From positions 1 through 33,262 of the forward strand of contig CAMGRL010000020.1 in NCBI GenBank assembly GCA_946061515.1: DNA of 33,262 nt. Reading direction: 5' to 3'. The DNA is from an uncultured Clostridia bacterium. GTDB taxonomy: Bacteria; Bacillota; Clostridia; Oscillospirales; Oscillospiraceae. Of this stretch, positions 1 through 5,669 are shown in pieces; position 1 is the first letter of the stretch; each line of letters starts with the position of its first letter. The translations under genes and the position numbers were made by a program. Under the pieces are notes generated by a model. That model was not told the DNA's origin. It worked only from the letters and a program-made list of their open reading frames with translations, and did no database searches.

Positions 1-1058
1 ACGAGATGGCCATGAAGATCAAGGAGATCGAGACCCAGTACAAGGAAGAAGCGGACGAGAAGGCCAGAGAGATCATCGCCACCGCCATCCAGCGCTGTGC
101 CGCCGACCACGCAAGCGAAATCACCGTCTCCGTCGTACCCCTCCCCAACGACGAGATGAAGGGCCGCATCATCGGCCGCGAAGGCCGCAACATCCGCAGT
201 ATCGAGACCCTGACCGGCTGCGACCTGATTATTGACGACACCCCCGAGACCATCACCGTCTCCAGCTTTGATCCCGTCCGCCGCGAGGTGGCTCGTATCG
301 CCCTGGAGAAGCTGATCCAGGACGGCCGCATCCACCCTGCCCGCATCGAGGAAATGGTAGCCAAGGCCCAGAAAGAGGTCAACGCCACCATCAAGGCCGA
401 GGGCGAGCGCGCCGTGTTCGAGACCAATATCCACGGCCTGAACCCGGAGCTGATCAAGCTCCTGGGCCGCATGAGATACCGCACCAGCTACGGCCAGAAC
501 GTGCTGAACCACTCCATCGAGGTCTCCCATATCGCGGGCCTGCTGGCCTCCGAGCTGGGCGTGGACGTGAACACCGCCAAGCGCGCAGGTCTGCTCCACG
601 ATATCGGCAAGGCCATCGACCACGAGGTGGAGGGCAGCCACGTCACCATCGGCGTGGACCTGGCCCGCAAGTACAGGGAGTCTGAGGCCGTTATCCACGC
701 CATCGAGGCCCACCACGGCGACGTGGAGCCCCACACCGTGGTTGCCTGCCTGGTCCAGGCGGCGGACGCCATCTCTGCCTCCCGCCCCGGCGCAAGACGC
801 GAGAACATCGAAAACTATGTCAAGCGTCTGGAAAAGCTGGAGGAGGTCTCCAAGAGCTTCCCCGGCATTGCCAGCTCCTACGCCATCCAGGCCGGCCGGG
901 AGATCCGCATCATGGTCAAGCCCGAGGAGGTCAACGAGGATCAGATGGTCCTGCTGGCCAGGGATATCGCCAAGAAGATCGAAGAAGAGCTGACTTACCC
1001 CGGTCAGATCAAGGTCCATCTTCTCCGCGAGACCAAGGCTGTGGACTACGCGAAGTAA
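1..1058 (+). CDS. rny: Ribonuclease Y, C-terminal part (5' end outside window)
   Basis: This membrane-anchored endoribonuclease starts mRNA decay in Firmicutes. The visible part, about 350 residues, begins in the coiled coil that follows the N-terminal anchor. A KH RNA-binding domain follows, with the GxxG-type loop [12 protein letters not shown] near residues 53-64 of the visible part. The HD phosphohydrolase domain comes next, with the metal-binding HD pair in LLHDIGK near residue 198. The ending ([12 protein letters not shown]) is typical of the family. Full-length RNase Y is about 510-520 residues, so roughly 160 are missing upstream; the open frame runs off the left edge and the first Met here is internal. 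A strong terminator follows 13 bases after the stop. The family call is close to certain. Confidence 0.97.
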   Translation, partial: EMAMKIKEIETQYKEEADEKAREIIATAIQRCAADHASEITVSVVPLPNDEMKGRIIGREGRNIRSIETLTGCDLIIDDTPETITVSSFDPVRREVARIALEKLIQDGRIHPARIEEMVAKAQKEVNATIKAEGERAVFETNIHGLNPELIKLLGRMRYRTSYGQNVLNHSIEVSHIAGLLASELGVDVNTAKRAGLLHDIGKAIDHEVEGSHVTIGVDLARKYRESEAVIHAIEAHHGDVEPHTVVACLVQAADAISASRPGARRENIENYVKRLEKLEEVSKSFPGIASSYAIQAGREIRIMVKPEEVNEDQMVLLARDIAKKIEEELTYPGQIKVHLLRETKAVDYAK

Positions 1059-1071
1059 AGTTAAACAACAC

Positions 1072-1110
1072 AAATACGCAGTATGGGTTTTGCTCATACT
1101 GCGTATTTTT
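1072..1110 (+). terminator. Rho-independent terminator of rny
   Basis: A perfect 14-bp inverted repeat, AAATACGCAGTATG (1072-1085) and CATACTGCGTATTT (1095-1108), surrounds a 9-base loop. The 3' arm ends in a TTTTT run. It lies just after the rny stop codon and separates the gene from the repeat cluster. Confidence 0.93.
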
Positions 1111-1142
1111 ATCCGGCGGGATGTAAAGGCTCCCCTGCGCAC

Positions 1143-1218
1143 GGGCGGGGAAACCCCGCCCCTACGACTTCAACCTGGCTTCCGGCGAAAATGTAGGGGC
1201 GACCCTTGAGGTCGCCCG
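1143..1218. repeat. REPIN-like inverted pair, copy 1
   Basis: Two short GC-rich hairpins face each other. The left one (1143-1165) is GGGCGGGG-AAA-CCCCGCCC followed by CTAC. The right one (1193-1218) begins GTAGGGGCGACC and closes with GGTCGCCCG. The inner ends, CCCCTAC and GTAGGGG, are complementary, so the whole 76-bp unit can also fold on itself. Three further units of this design occur in the window, at 1502, 3295 and 13196. It has no coding potential. Confidence 0.75.
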
Positions 1219-1225
1219 CATAAAG

Positions 1226-1370
1226 GCTCCCCTTGTCAGGGGAGGTTTAAAGTAAGAGGTAATAGTGAAAAGTGAATAGGTATGGTGTCGCCTGCGGCGA
1301 CTAATTTAAATCCGGCCGCTTTGCGGCCACCTTACTTCTTCACTCTTCACTCTTCACTATTCCTTTCCCC
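1226..1370. repeat. Mixed repeat block with an imperfect long inverted repeat
   Basis: The block opens with a CTCCCCTTGTCAGGGGAG hairpin. It then carries an AATAGTGAAAAGTGAATAG tract (about 1260-1278), which is mirrored by the direct repeats TTCACTCTTCACTCTTCAC and TATTCC near 1338-1363. Two small hairpins lie between these arms: GTCGCCTGCGGCGAC (about 1287-1301) and GGCCGCTTTGCGGCC (about 1314-1328). It resembles a non-autonomous palindromic intergenic element. No reading frame is supported. Confidence 0.5.
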
Positions 1371-1383
1371 TCCAGGGGGAGGC

Positions 1384-1434
1384 AAACCCCTCCGCCCCTT
1401 CGGGGCACCTCCCCTGTTAGGGGAGGCTTGAAGG
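1384..1434. repeat. Double-hairpin GC repeat, copy 1
   Basis: The unit starts AAACCCCTCCG. It contains a GCCCC-TTCG-GGGC tetraloop hairpin, then a second hairpin CTCCCCTGTTAGGGGAG, and ends GGCTTGAAGG. The same unit recurs at 1689 and 13108 with a one- to three-base change in the length of the first C run. Confidence 0.8.
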
Positions 1435-1450
1435 GTGTGCGGCAAAAGCC

Positions 1451-1491
1451 TTCCCCTTTGAGGGGAAGGTGGCCCGGAGGGCCGGATGAGG
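1451..1491. repeat. GC hairpin repeat (TTCCCCTTTGAGGGGAA type)
   Basis: A TTCCCCTTTGAGGGGAA hairpin is followed by the GGCCCGGAGGGCC hairpin. A truncated relative (TTTGAGGGGAAGGTGGCC) is found near 13173 in the second repeat cluster, in the same order relative to the double-hairpin and REPIN-like units. Confidence 0.55.
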
Positions 1492-1501
1492 TGGCTTTCC
1501 C

Positions 1502-1581
1502 GGGCGGCCACGCAGGGCCGCCCCTACGGCATCCCGGCAGATTGGCGGTGGCAATGTAGGGGCGACCCTTGTGGTCGCCCG
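1502..1581. repeat. REPIN-like inverted pair, copy 2
   Basis: The left hairpin (1502-1527) is GGGCGGCC-ACGCAG-GGCCGCCC followed by CTAC. The right hairpin (1556-1581) starts GTAGGGGCGACC and closes with GGTCGCCCG. The left arm is identical to that of copy 4 (13196). A 28-base non-conserved spacer separates the arms. Confidence 0.8.
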
Positions 1582-1588
1582 CAAAAGG

Positions 1589-1635
1589 CTCCCCTGAAAG
1601 GGGAGCTGGCTGCCGTAGGCAGACTGAGGGGTTTG
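1589..1635. repeat. CTCCCCTGAAAGGGGAG hairpin repeat
   Basis: The CTCCCCTGAAAGGGGAG hairpin is followed by CTGCCGTAGGCAG, a second hairpin, and then TGAGGGG. From memory this type is a common intergenic repeat of Faecalibacterium and relatives. No coding potential is seen. Confidence 0.6.
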
Positions 1636-1688
1636 TTGAAGTCGCCACCGCGAATATGTAGAGCGGGAGTAAATTCTGCTGCGGTTTT

Positions 1689-1740
1689 AAACCCCTCCGC
1701 CCCCTTCGGGGGCACCTCCCCTGTTAGGGGAGGCTTTAGG
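1689..1740. repeat. Double-hairpin GC repeat, copy 2
   Basis: This has the same layout as the unit at 1384: AAACCCCTCCG, a GCCCCC-TTCG-GGGGGC hairpin, and CTCCCCTGTTAGGGGAG, ending GGCTTTAGG. It is the last repeat before the promoter of the sigma-factor operon. Confidence 0.8.
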
Positions 1741-1788
1741 GCGGCCCGCTTTTCCGGCTTAAAATCAATCTGAAAATTTCCGTTTCCC

Positions 1789-1815
1789 TGCAACTTTTTT
1801 GAAAAAACCGTGTTA
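1789..1815 (+). promoter_or_regulatory. Candidate ECF-type promoter of the sigma/anti-sigma operon
   Basis: TGCAACTTTTTT (from 1789) and CGTGTTA (1809-1815) resemble the AAC and CGT elements of ECF sigma-factor promoters, with 14 bases between TGCAAC and CGTG. They lie about 40 bases upstream of the ribosome binding site. The second ECF operon in this window has a similar CGTGTTAT core, which suggests autoregulation. No good vegetative promoter is seen here. Inferred from sequence only. Confidence 0.5.
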
Positions 1816-1863
1816 TTAGAGTGACGGCCGTTAAGAAAGAGATCAGTATCGGAGGTGGCAGCC

Positions 1864-2418
1864 TTGACCGAAGGGAAAGCCCTGAAGGAGCTGCAGCGCG
1901 GATCACAGCAGGCGCTGGCCTGGTTCATCGACAAATACACGCCCTATGTCAGCACCATCATTTACAACATTATCGGCGGCGATATGAGCGAGGCGGACAT
2001 TGAGGAAGTGGCCTCGGATGTGTTTTTTGCCCTGTGGAAGAACGCCGGGAAAATAAGGCTTCCGTCGGTGAAAGCCTACCTGGGCAGCGTCGCCAGGAAC
2101 ATGGCAAAAAACAAAACCCGGGAGCGGGGAAACGCACTGCCCCTGGACGAGGACATCCTCATTGTGGACCAAAGGACGCCGGAGACCCGGTATGAGCAGA
2201 AGGAGCTGAACATGCGCGTAAGGCACGCGGTGCTGCTGATGGAATACCCGGACCGGGAGATTTTCCTGCGGTTTTACTATTATGGGCAGAGCGTCAAAGA
2301 TATCGCGGCGCAGATGGAAATGAACGCGTCCACGGTGCGCTCCCGGCTGGCCCGGGGCCGGGAAAAGCTCAGGGCTGAGCTGACGGCTGATCTGAACACG
2401 GAAGGAGGCAGCTTCTAA
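1864..2418 (+). CDS. ECF-type RNA polymerase sigma factor
   Basis: The product is a 184-residue sigma-70 family regulator of the ECF group, which has only regions 2 and 4. Region 2 spans the stretch with EADIEEVASDVFFALW and SVKAYLGSVARNMAKNKTR. Region 4 contains YPDREIFLRFYYYGQSVKDIAAQM and the helix-turn-helix TVRSRLARGREKLR. I chose the TTG at 1864 because GGAGG (1851-1855) lies 8 bases before it; the in-frame GTG at 1855 overlaps that site and would leave no room for a ribosome binding site. The stop codon shares one base with the ATG of the next gene, so the two are translationally coupled. The regulon is unknown. Confidence 0.9.
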   Translation: MTEGKALKELQRGSQQALAWFIDKYTPYVSTIIYNIIGGDMSEADIEEVASDVFFALWKNAGKIRLPSVKAYLGSVARNMAKNKTRERGNALPLDEDILIVDQRTPETRYEQKELNMRVRHAVLLMEYPDREIFLRFYYYGQSVKDIAAQMEMNASTVRSRLARGREKLRAELTADLNTEGGSF

Positions 2419-3275
2419 TGGAATACAGAATTGTTGACCTGCTGGACTGCATACAGGACAGCGACGTCCCTATCCGGACGGAAAACCATGCCTCCGCGAC
2501 GAAGATCAAGGAGCTGACAATGGAAAAAATAAACGCAGAAAACAGGAAGAATAAACGCCCCGTCCGCAAAGCAGCGCGGGTGGCGCTGATCGCGGCGGTT
2601 TTCGTACTGCTGCTGTCCGCGACGGCCTATGCCACAGGCTTTGCACAGTCCGTCATTGGAAGCTTATCAGGCTGGTTCGCGACGCCCGACGAGGAGGCAG
2701 ACGCACGATATGAACAGGCAGGCGAGCTGTCCAACAAGGAACCGGTAACGAAAGAGATGTCGGAACTGGCGGGCAGCGCCATAACCCTTGATGAATCCTA
2801 TTATGACGGGGAAGATTTAATTATCGCCTACTCGCTGGACGCGAAAAAATACGCGCTGGAAATCGGCTTCGGGCCCGGGGATGAGAACTTTGACAAGCTG
2901 TGGAAACTCAGCGACGATTTGGACATCCTTTGGGATCATGGATTCAGCGAAGAAGAAATCAGCCGGATAAAAGCCGAATATGAGGAAAACGGAAAAGCAG
3001 GCTTTATCGTCAGAAAGATCGGCTTGGGGGATCACATCACTATGGCGGACGGCACCGATCTTGGGCCGTTTACCGGCGTGGAAAAAGACGGCAAGGTGGT
3101 TCTTGAGAGCCAGAACGGTTTGCCGGAGGCAGCAAAAGGACTTAAGCAGCTTGATCTTGTGATTAAGGTCAAAAGCTTTGTCAGTTACTATTATTTTGAA
3201 GGCGACGATATCTATCTGTATTCATTCACGGATAACAGCGAGGATGTCTGCTTCACAATCGAGAACTGCAAATAA
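2418..3275 (+). CDS. Membrane anti-sigma-like protein paired with the ECF sigma factor
   Basis: A 285-residue single-pass protein. About 50 cytoplasmic residues (EYRIVDLLDCIQDSDVPIR and a basic RKNKRPVRK stretch) precede one membrane helix at about residues 54-72. An extracytoplasmic domain of about 210 residues follows, rich in acidic and aromatic positions. The layout matches the poorly characterised membrane partners encoded next to ECF sigma factors in Clostridia (DUF4179-like), but I see no zinc-binding HxxxCxxC motif. Overlap with the sigma gene stop (TAATG) suggests fixed stoichiometry. Likely job: hold the sigma factor at the membrane until an envelope signal arrives. This role rests on context and topology. 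Confidence 0.7.
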   Translation: MEYRIVDLLDCIQDSDVPIRTENHASATKIKELTMEKINAENRKNKRPVRKAARVALIAAVFVLLLSATAYATGFAQSVIGSLSGWFATPDEEADARYEQAGELSNKEPVTKEMSELAGSAITLDESYYDGEDLIIAYSLDAKKYALEIGFGPGDENFDKLWKLSDDLDILWDHGFSEEEISRIKAEYEENGKAGFIVRKIGLGDHITMADGTDLGPFTGVEKDGKVVLESQNGLPEAAKGLKQLDLVIKVKSFVSYYYFEGDDIYLYSFTDNSEDVCFTIENCK

Positions 3276-3294
3276 AGGTGGCCCTGCACTGTGC

Positions 3295-3373
3295 GGGCGA
3301 TTCGTGAATCGCCCCTACGGTGCGACTGGGAATGTTACGGGAGGAATGTAGGGGCGGCCCTTGCGGCCGCCCG
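3295..3373. repeat. REPIN-like inverted pair, copy 3
   Basis: The left hairpin (3295-3318) is GGGCGATTC-GT-GAATCGCCC followed by CTAC. The right hairpin (3348-3373) starts GTAGGGGCGGCC and closes with GGCCGCCCG. The outer stems differ from the other copies but keep their pairing, which suggests compensatory change. It sits between the convergent anti-sigma and S-component genes. Confidence 0.75.
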
Positions 3374-3394
3374 TTTTCCCGGACGGATCTACTC

Positions 3395-3429
3395 AAAAAA
3401 TTTGACCCTGCATCAAACGATGCAGGGTC
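3395..3429 (-). terminator. Terminator of the B12 cassette
   Basis: An 11-bp perfect stem, GACCCTGCATC (3404-3414) and GATGCAGGGTC (3419-3429), has a 4-base loop. On the minus strand it is followed by AAATTTTTT. It lies 10 bases beyond the S-component stop codon. Confidence 0.92.
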
Positions 3430-3438
3430 ATTTTCACT

Positions 3439-3960
3439 TTATGCCGGTTTGCCGAGGATTTTTTCCATGACCTTGTACAGCGGCTTATACAGCGTCAGGG
3501 TGAACACGAAATTCCCGGCGCAGTGGACCAGGTCAAAGGTGATGCCGCTGACCCAGTAAGACAGGGCCATTGCCCAGCCGCCGATGAAAAGGTAGGGGAT
3601 GGAGCACAGGGCACCGAAGCAGAGGCCGAAGACCCCGGCCAGTACCGCCCAGATCAGGGCGGAGTCGTTTTTGCGCAGCAGCACGGCCGCGATGGCCAGG
3701 ATGGGCCAGAGATACCAGTAGCAAAACCACCACATCCCAAAGCTGAACACCAGCCCCTCCAGCATGATGTACACCGCCACGGAGTACAGCACCCGCCAGC
3801 CGAAAAAGACGGCAGTGAGGATGACAATCAGGGCGTTCATGTTCACGTTGGGCAGGGCAACCAGCGCCATTTTCAGGGCGAACATCAGCGCGCCCATCAG
3901 GGCCAGAGCGCAGATGTCCTTTGCGCTCAGCTTACCAGCCGACAGTGAGGGTGATCTCAT
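3439..3960 (-). CDS. ECF-transporter S component, probably for cobalamin
   Basis: A hydrophobic 173-residue protein with about five or six membrane helices. It has the N-terminal pattern of energy-coupling-factor S components (LSAKDICALALMGALMFALKMALVALPNVN), which bind a vitamin and dock to a shared EcfA/A'/T module; no such module is encoded here. The upstream cobalamin riboswitch and transcobalamin-like partner point to B12 as substrate, as for CbrT; the protein alone does not prove this. The ATG lies 29 bases inside the upstream gene and has only a weak ribosome binding site, so translation is probably coupled and inherits the riboswitch control. A non-ATG start slightly downstream is possible. 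Confidence 0.8.
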   Translation of the reverse strand: MRSPSLSAGKLSAKDICALALMGALMFALKMALVALPNVNMNALIVILTAVFFGWRVLYSVAVYIMLEGLVFSFGMWWFCYWYLWPILAIAAVLLRKNDSALIWAVLAGVFGLCFGALCSIPYLFIGGWAMALSYWVSGITFDLVHCAGNFVFTLTLYKPLYKVMEKILGKPA

Positions 3961-4327
3961 ACTGCTCGCCGTCGGCGATAGGCGTATCGTCCACGCCGGT
4001 CATCAGCATTTCGCCGCCCTTGGTGAAGCACCACCACTGCTGCTGTTCGCTGTCGGCAGTCTCGCCGTCGACAACGGTGACAAACAGGCCGTATTCGCTC
4101 TCGTCGCCCTGGACCAGGCCCTCCTGCTCCAGCGCGCCCCGGAGAAATTCGGCGTCTGTGCTGATGGTGAAATCCTTCTGGGTTCCGTCGCCGTGGATGA
4201 CCTCAACGGTGATGGTCTTATCTCCCGCCGCCCCGCTGGGCTTCAGGCAGACAGTTGCGACGATGGCTGCCGCGACCAATACAAGCAGGACGGCCACGGC
4301 AATGATTTTTTTCGTTTTTGCGGACAT
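3932..4327 (-). CDS. Membrane-anchored transcobalamin-like C-terminal domain protein (DUF4430)
   Basis: A 131-residue protein with a basic N-terminus and one hydrophobic segment (about residues 8-27, IIAVAVLLVLVAAAIVATV). The extracytoplasmic domain of about 100 residues contains GDKTITVEVIHGDG and WWCFTKGGEMLMTGVDD and ends EITLTVGW. This matches the DUF4430 family, related to the C-terminal domain of transcobalamin and intrinsic factor. The Cys near residue 29 does not sit in a proper lipobox, so I read the segment as an anchor. Start: ATG at 4327, with AAGGAGAGG about 7 bases upstream; a longer frame exists but lacks this signal. Probable role: capture cobalamin outside the cell and pass it to the overlapping S component. 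Function inferred from riboswitch and neighbour. Confidence 0.8.
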   Translation of the reverse strand: MSAKTKKIIAVAVLLVLVAAAIVATVCLKPSGAAGDKTITVEVIHGDGTQKDFTISTDAEFLRGALEQEGLVQGDESEYGLFVTVVDGETADSEQQQWWCFTKGGEMLMTGVDDTPIADGEQYEITLTVGW

Positions 4328-4335
4328 AAAAAATC

Positions 4336-4443
4336 CTCTCCTTTCTTTTTTCACCGGAAATCGTACAAAGAAAAAGAGAGAACGGGCGCAATAACTCAGG
4401 CGCACGCTTACAATTTGACCGGGTGACGCGGTTCTTTGTACGA
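4336..4443 (-). promoter_or_regulatory. Expression platform of the cobalamin riboswitch: SD sequestor and competing antisequestor
   Basis: Read on the minus strand, TCGTACAAAGAA (4443-4432), directly 3' of the last aptamer hairpin, is perfectly complementary to TTCTTTGTACGA (4372-4361). The pyrimidine tract CTCTCTTTTTCTTT (4380-4367) can instead pair with AAAGAAAGGAGAG (4348-4336), which contains the ribosome binding site, using one G-U pair and one bulged U. The two helices share bases 4367-4372 and cannot form together. This is the layout of a translational on/off switch. No U-run terminator is present. Confidence 0.65.
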
Positions 4444-4444
4444 C

Positions 4445-4588
4445 ACAGCGGGCTGTTCCCGCTGCACGGGCAGGTTTTCTGACTTCGGGGGCTTTCGCCC
4501 CGCTTCACAGTGACGGCCTCGCGTGGGATTCGCACCCACATTCCCCTGTTAACTGCCTCAATGGACAGATCCCGATCCGTTGCTTGCA
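4445..4588 (-). ncRNA. Cobalamin (B12) riboswitch aptamer
   Basis: On the minus strand the conserved core reads GGCAGTTAACAGGGGAA, then GTGGGTGCGAATCCCAC, then GCCGTCACTGTGAAG, a GCGGGGCGAAAGCCCC hairpin, and AGTCAGAAAACCTGCC, the B12 box. A final hairpin CAGCGGG-AACAG-CCCGCTG (4464-4446) fits the P13 arm that makes the kissing loop. It is preceded by its own promoter and followed by the B12 uptake genes. The 5' limit is set from the predicted transcription start. Confidence 0.93.
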
Positions 4589-4593
4589 GGGAG

Positions 4594-4622
4594 AGTATAG
4601 CACGCATTGTGCCTCATTTCAA
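4594..4622 (-). promoter_or_regulatory. Promoter of the B12 riboswitch transcript
   Basis: On the minus strand TTGAAA (4622-4617), 17 bases and TATACT (4599-4594) form a near-consensus vegetative promoter ending just before the aptamer. Confidence 0.85.
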
Positions 4623-4623
4623 G

Positions 4624-4656
4624 AAAAATCGGGGCGGCCCAACAGGGCCGCCCCGA
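4624..4656 (-). terminator. Terminator of the envelope operon
   Basis: An 11-bp perfect stem, CGGGGCGGCCC (4630-4640) and GGGCCGCCCCG (4645-4655), has a 4-base loop. On the minus strand it is followed by ATTTTTC. It lies 9 bases after the stop of the Lgt-like gene and directly upstream of the B12 promoter. Confidence 0.9.
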
Positions 4657-4664
4657 AAACGGTC

Positions 4665-5669
4665 TTATGCTCTTTCATATAGGTCCGCGCAGACGGTGTG
4701 GTACATGCGGTTGACGATGAAGGCCATCAAAAACAGGATCACCGACATGGCGCTGTAGCAAATCAGATACATATTGCCGAAACGCTGCACCAGATACTCG
4801 AAAACGCCGGCGCCGGCCACGGTCAGGAAGAAGCCCACCCACATGACCCAGTGGTAGCCGTGACGGCCGTTGGCCTTGACGGAGCGGACGCTGTAAACGA
4901 TGAAAATCACCAGAATGATCACGGCGCAGAGGATCTGGGTCAGGCTGATGAAGCCGTTGAAGGGCAGGTAGCTGGAGTCGTAGCGGGTGCTGTCCAGCAC
5001 GATTTCCACGGCGTCATAGTACACAAGGAACATCAGGGCCACATGGCCGTCTCTGGGATAATCGTTTTTCATGGGATAGCGCCGGCGGCGGAAGAAAAAG
5101 CGCATCAGGATCCAAAACAGCACCAGCATCACCAGAAACTGAATGAAGAAGGTGGCAAAGCGGTACTCAGTGCCGCCGTTTGCGGTGGGGATGCCGGAGG
5201 CCAGGGGCAGGTGCTGCAGCGCAGGCGTGTTGACCACGATTTTGCTGCGGCAGGAGGTGTTGAACAGGGCGCTGAGCCGGATAAAGGCGATGCACAGCGC
5301 GGCGCCGGGGGCCAGACAGTCAAACAGACGGCCCAGATTCTGGGTAAAGCCCAGCTTTTTTACCAGCAGCCCCGCCAGCATGGTGCCGAAAATGGCGCCG
5401 TGGAGGAAATAGTCCCCCTGGGAGTAGTCCAGCATGGCGCTGAGGAAACCGGCGTACTGCTCGTCATGGCAGTACCAGTGGATCAGCCGGGCAAAGACCA
5501 CGGAGAAAAACAGCGCCAGAGGCAGAAGCAGCCAGAGGGCGGAGCCCCGCCCGCCGTGGGAGGTGTACAGGGCGTAGGTCAGGGCAAAGCAGGCGGCGAT
5601 GCCCAGGAAGATGATCACGGAGCTCCAATAGATAAAGGTGTCGCCGATGCAGACAGCAATCTGATTCAT
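4665..5669 (-). CDS. Lgt-like membrane protein (divergent prolipoprotein diacylglyceryl transferase paralogue)
   Basis: A 334-residue polytopic protein, about eight membrane helices, with the overall pattern of Lgt, which moves diacylglycerol from phosphatidylglycerol to lipoprotein cysteines. Recognisable parts are SVVFARLIHWY, the HGAIFG motif (H90, for HGGLIG) and a degenerate signature RLSALFN (R131, N137). By eye, other Lgt positions have changed: the first Asn of the signature is Ala, its Glu is Ser, and the Y..R...E..R motif near the C-terminus reads YDAVEIVLDSTR (E222, D226, R229). Canonical Lgt activity is therefore doubtful. The start overlaps the upstream stop by 4 bases (ATGA), with GGAGAGGAGG 7 bases before it. 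It may act on another lipid or be a non-catalytic partner. Confidence 0.75.
   Translation of the reverse strand: MNQIAVCIGDTFIYWSSVIIFLGIAACFALTYALYTSHGGRGSALWLLLPLALFFSVVFARLIHWYCHDEQYAGFLSAMLDYSQGDYFLHGAIFGTMLAGLLVKKLGFTQNLGRLFDCLAPGAALCIAFIRLSALFNTSCRSKIVVNTPALQHLPLASGIPTANGGTEYRFATFFIQFLVMLVLFWILMRFFFRRRRYPMKNDYPRDGHVALMFLVYYDAVEIVLDSTRYDSSYLPFNGFISLTQILCAVIILVIFIVYSVRSVKANGRHGYHWVMWVGFFLTVAGAGVFEYLVQRFGNMYLICYSAMSVILFLMAFIVNRMYHTVCADLYERA

Noticed and set aside
1143-1740. A CRISPR array.
   Set aside because: The repeats are palindromic pairs of different families with uneven spacing, not identical direct repeats with unique spacers, and no cas gene is present.
1340-1940. Several overlapping reading frames of 95-138 codons in the repeat cluster.
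   Set aside because: They run through palindromic repeats, lack ribosome binding sites, and their translations are Pro/Gly/Arg-rich products of the GC hairpins.
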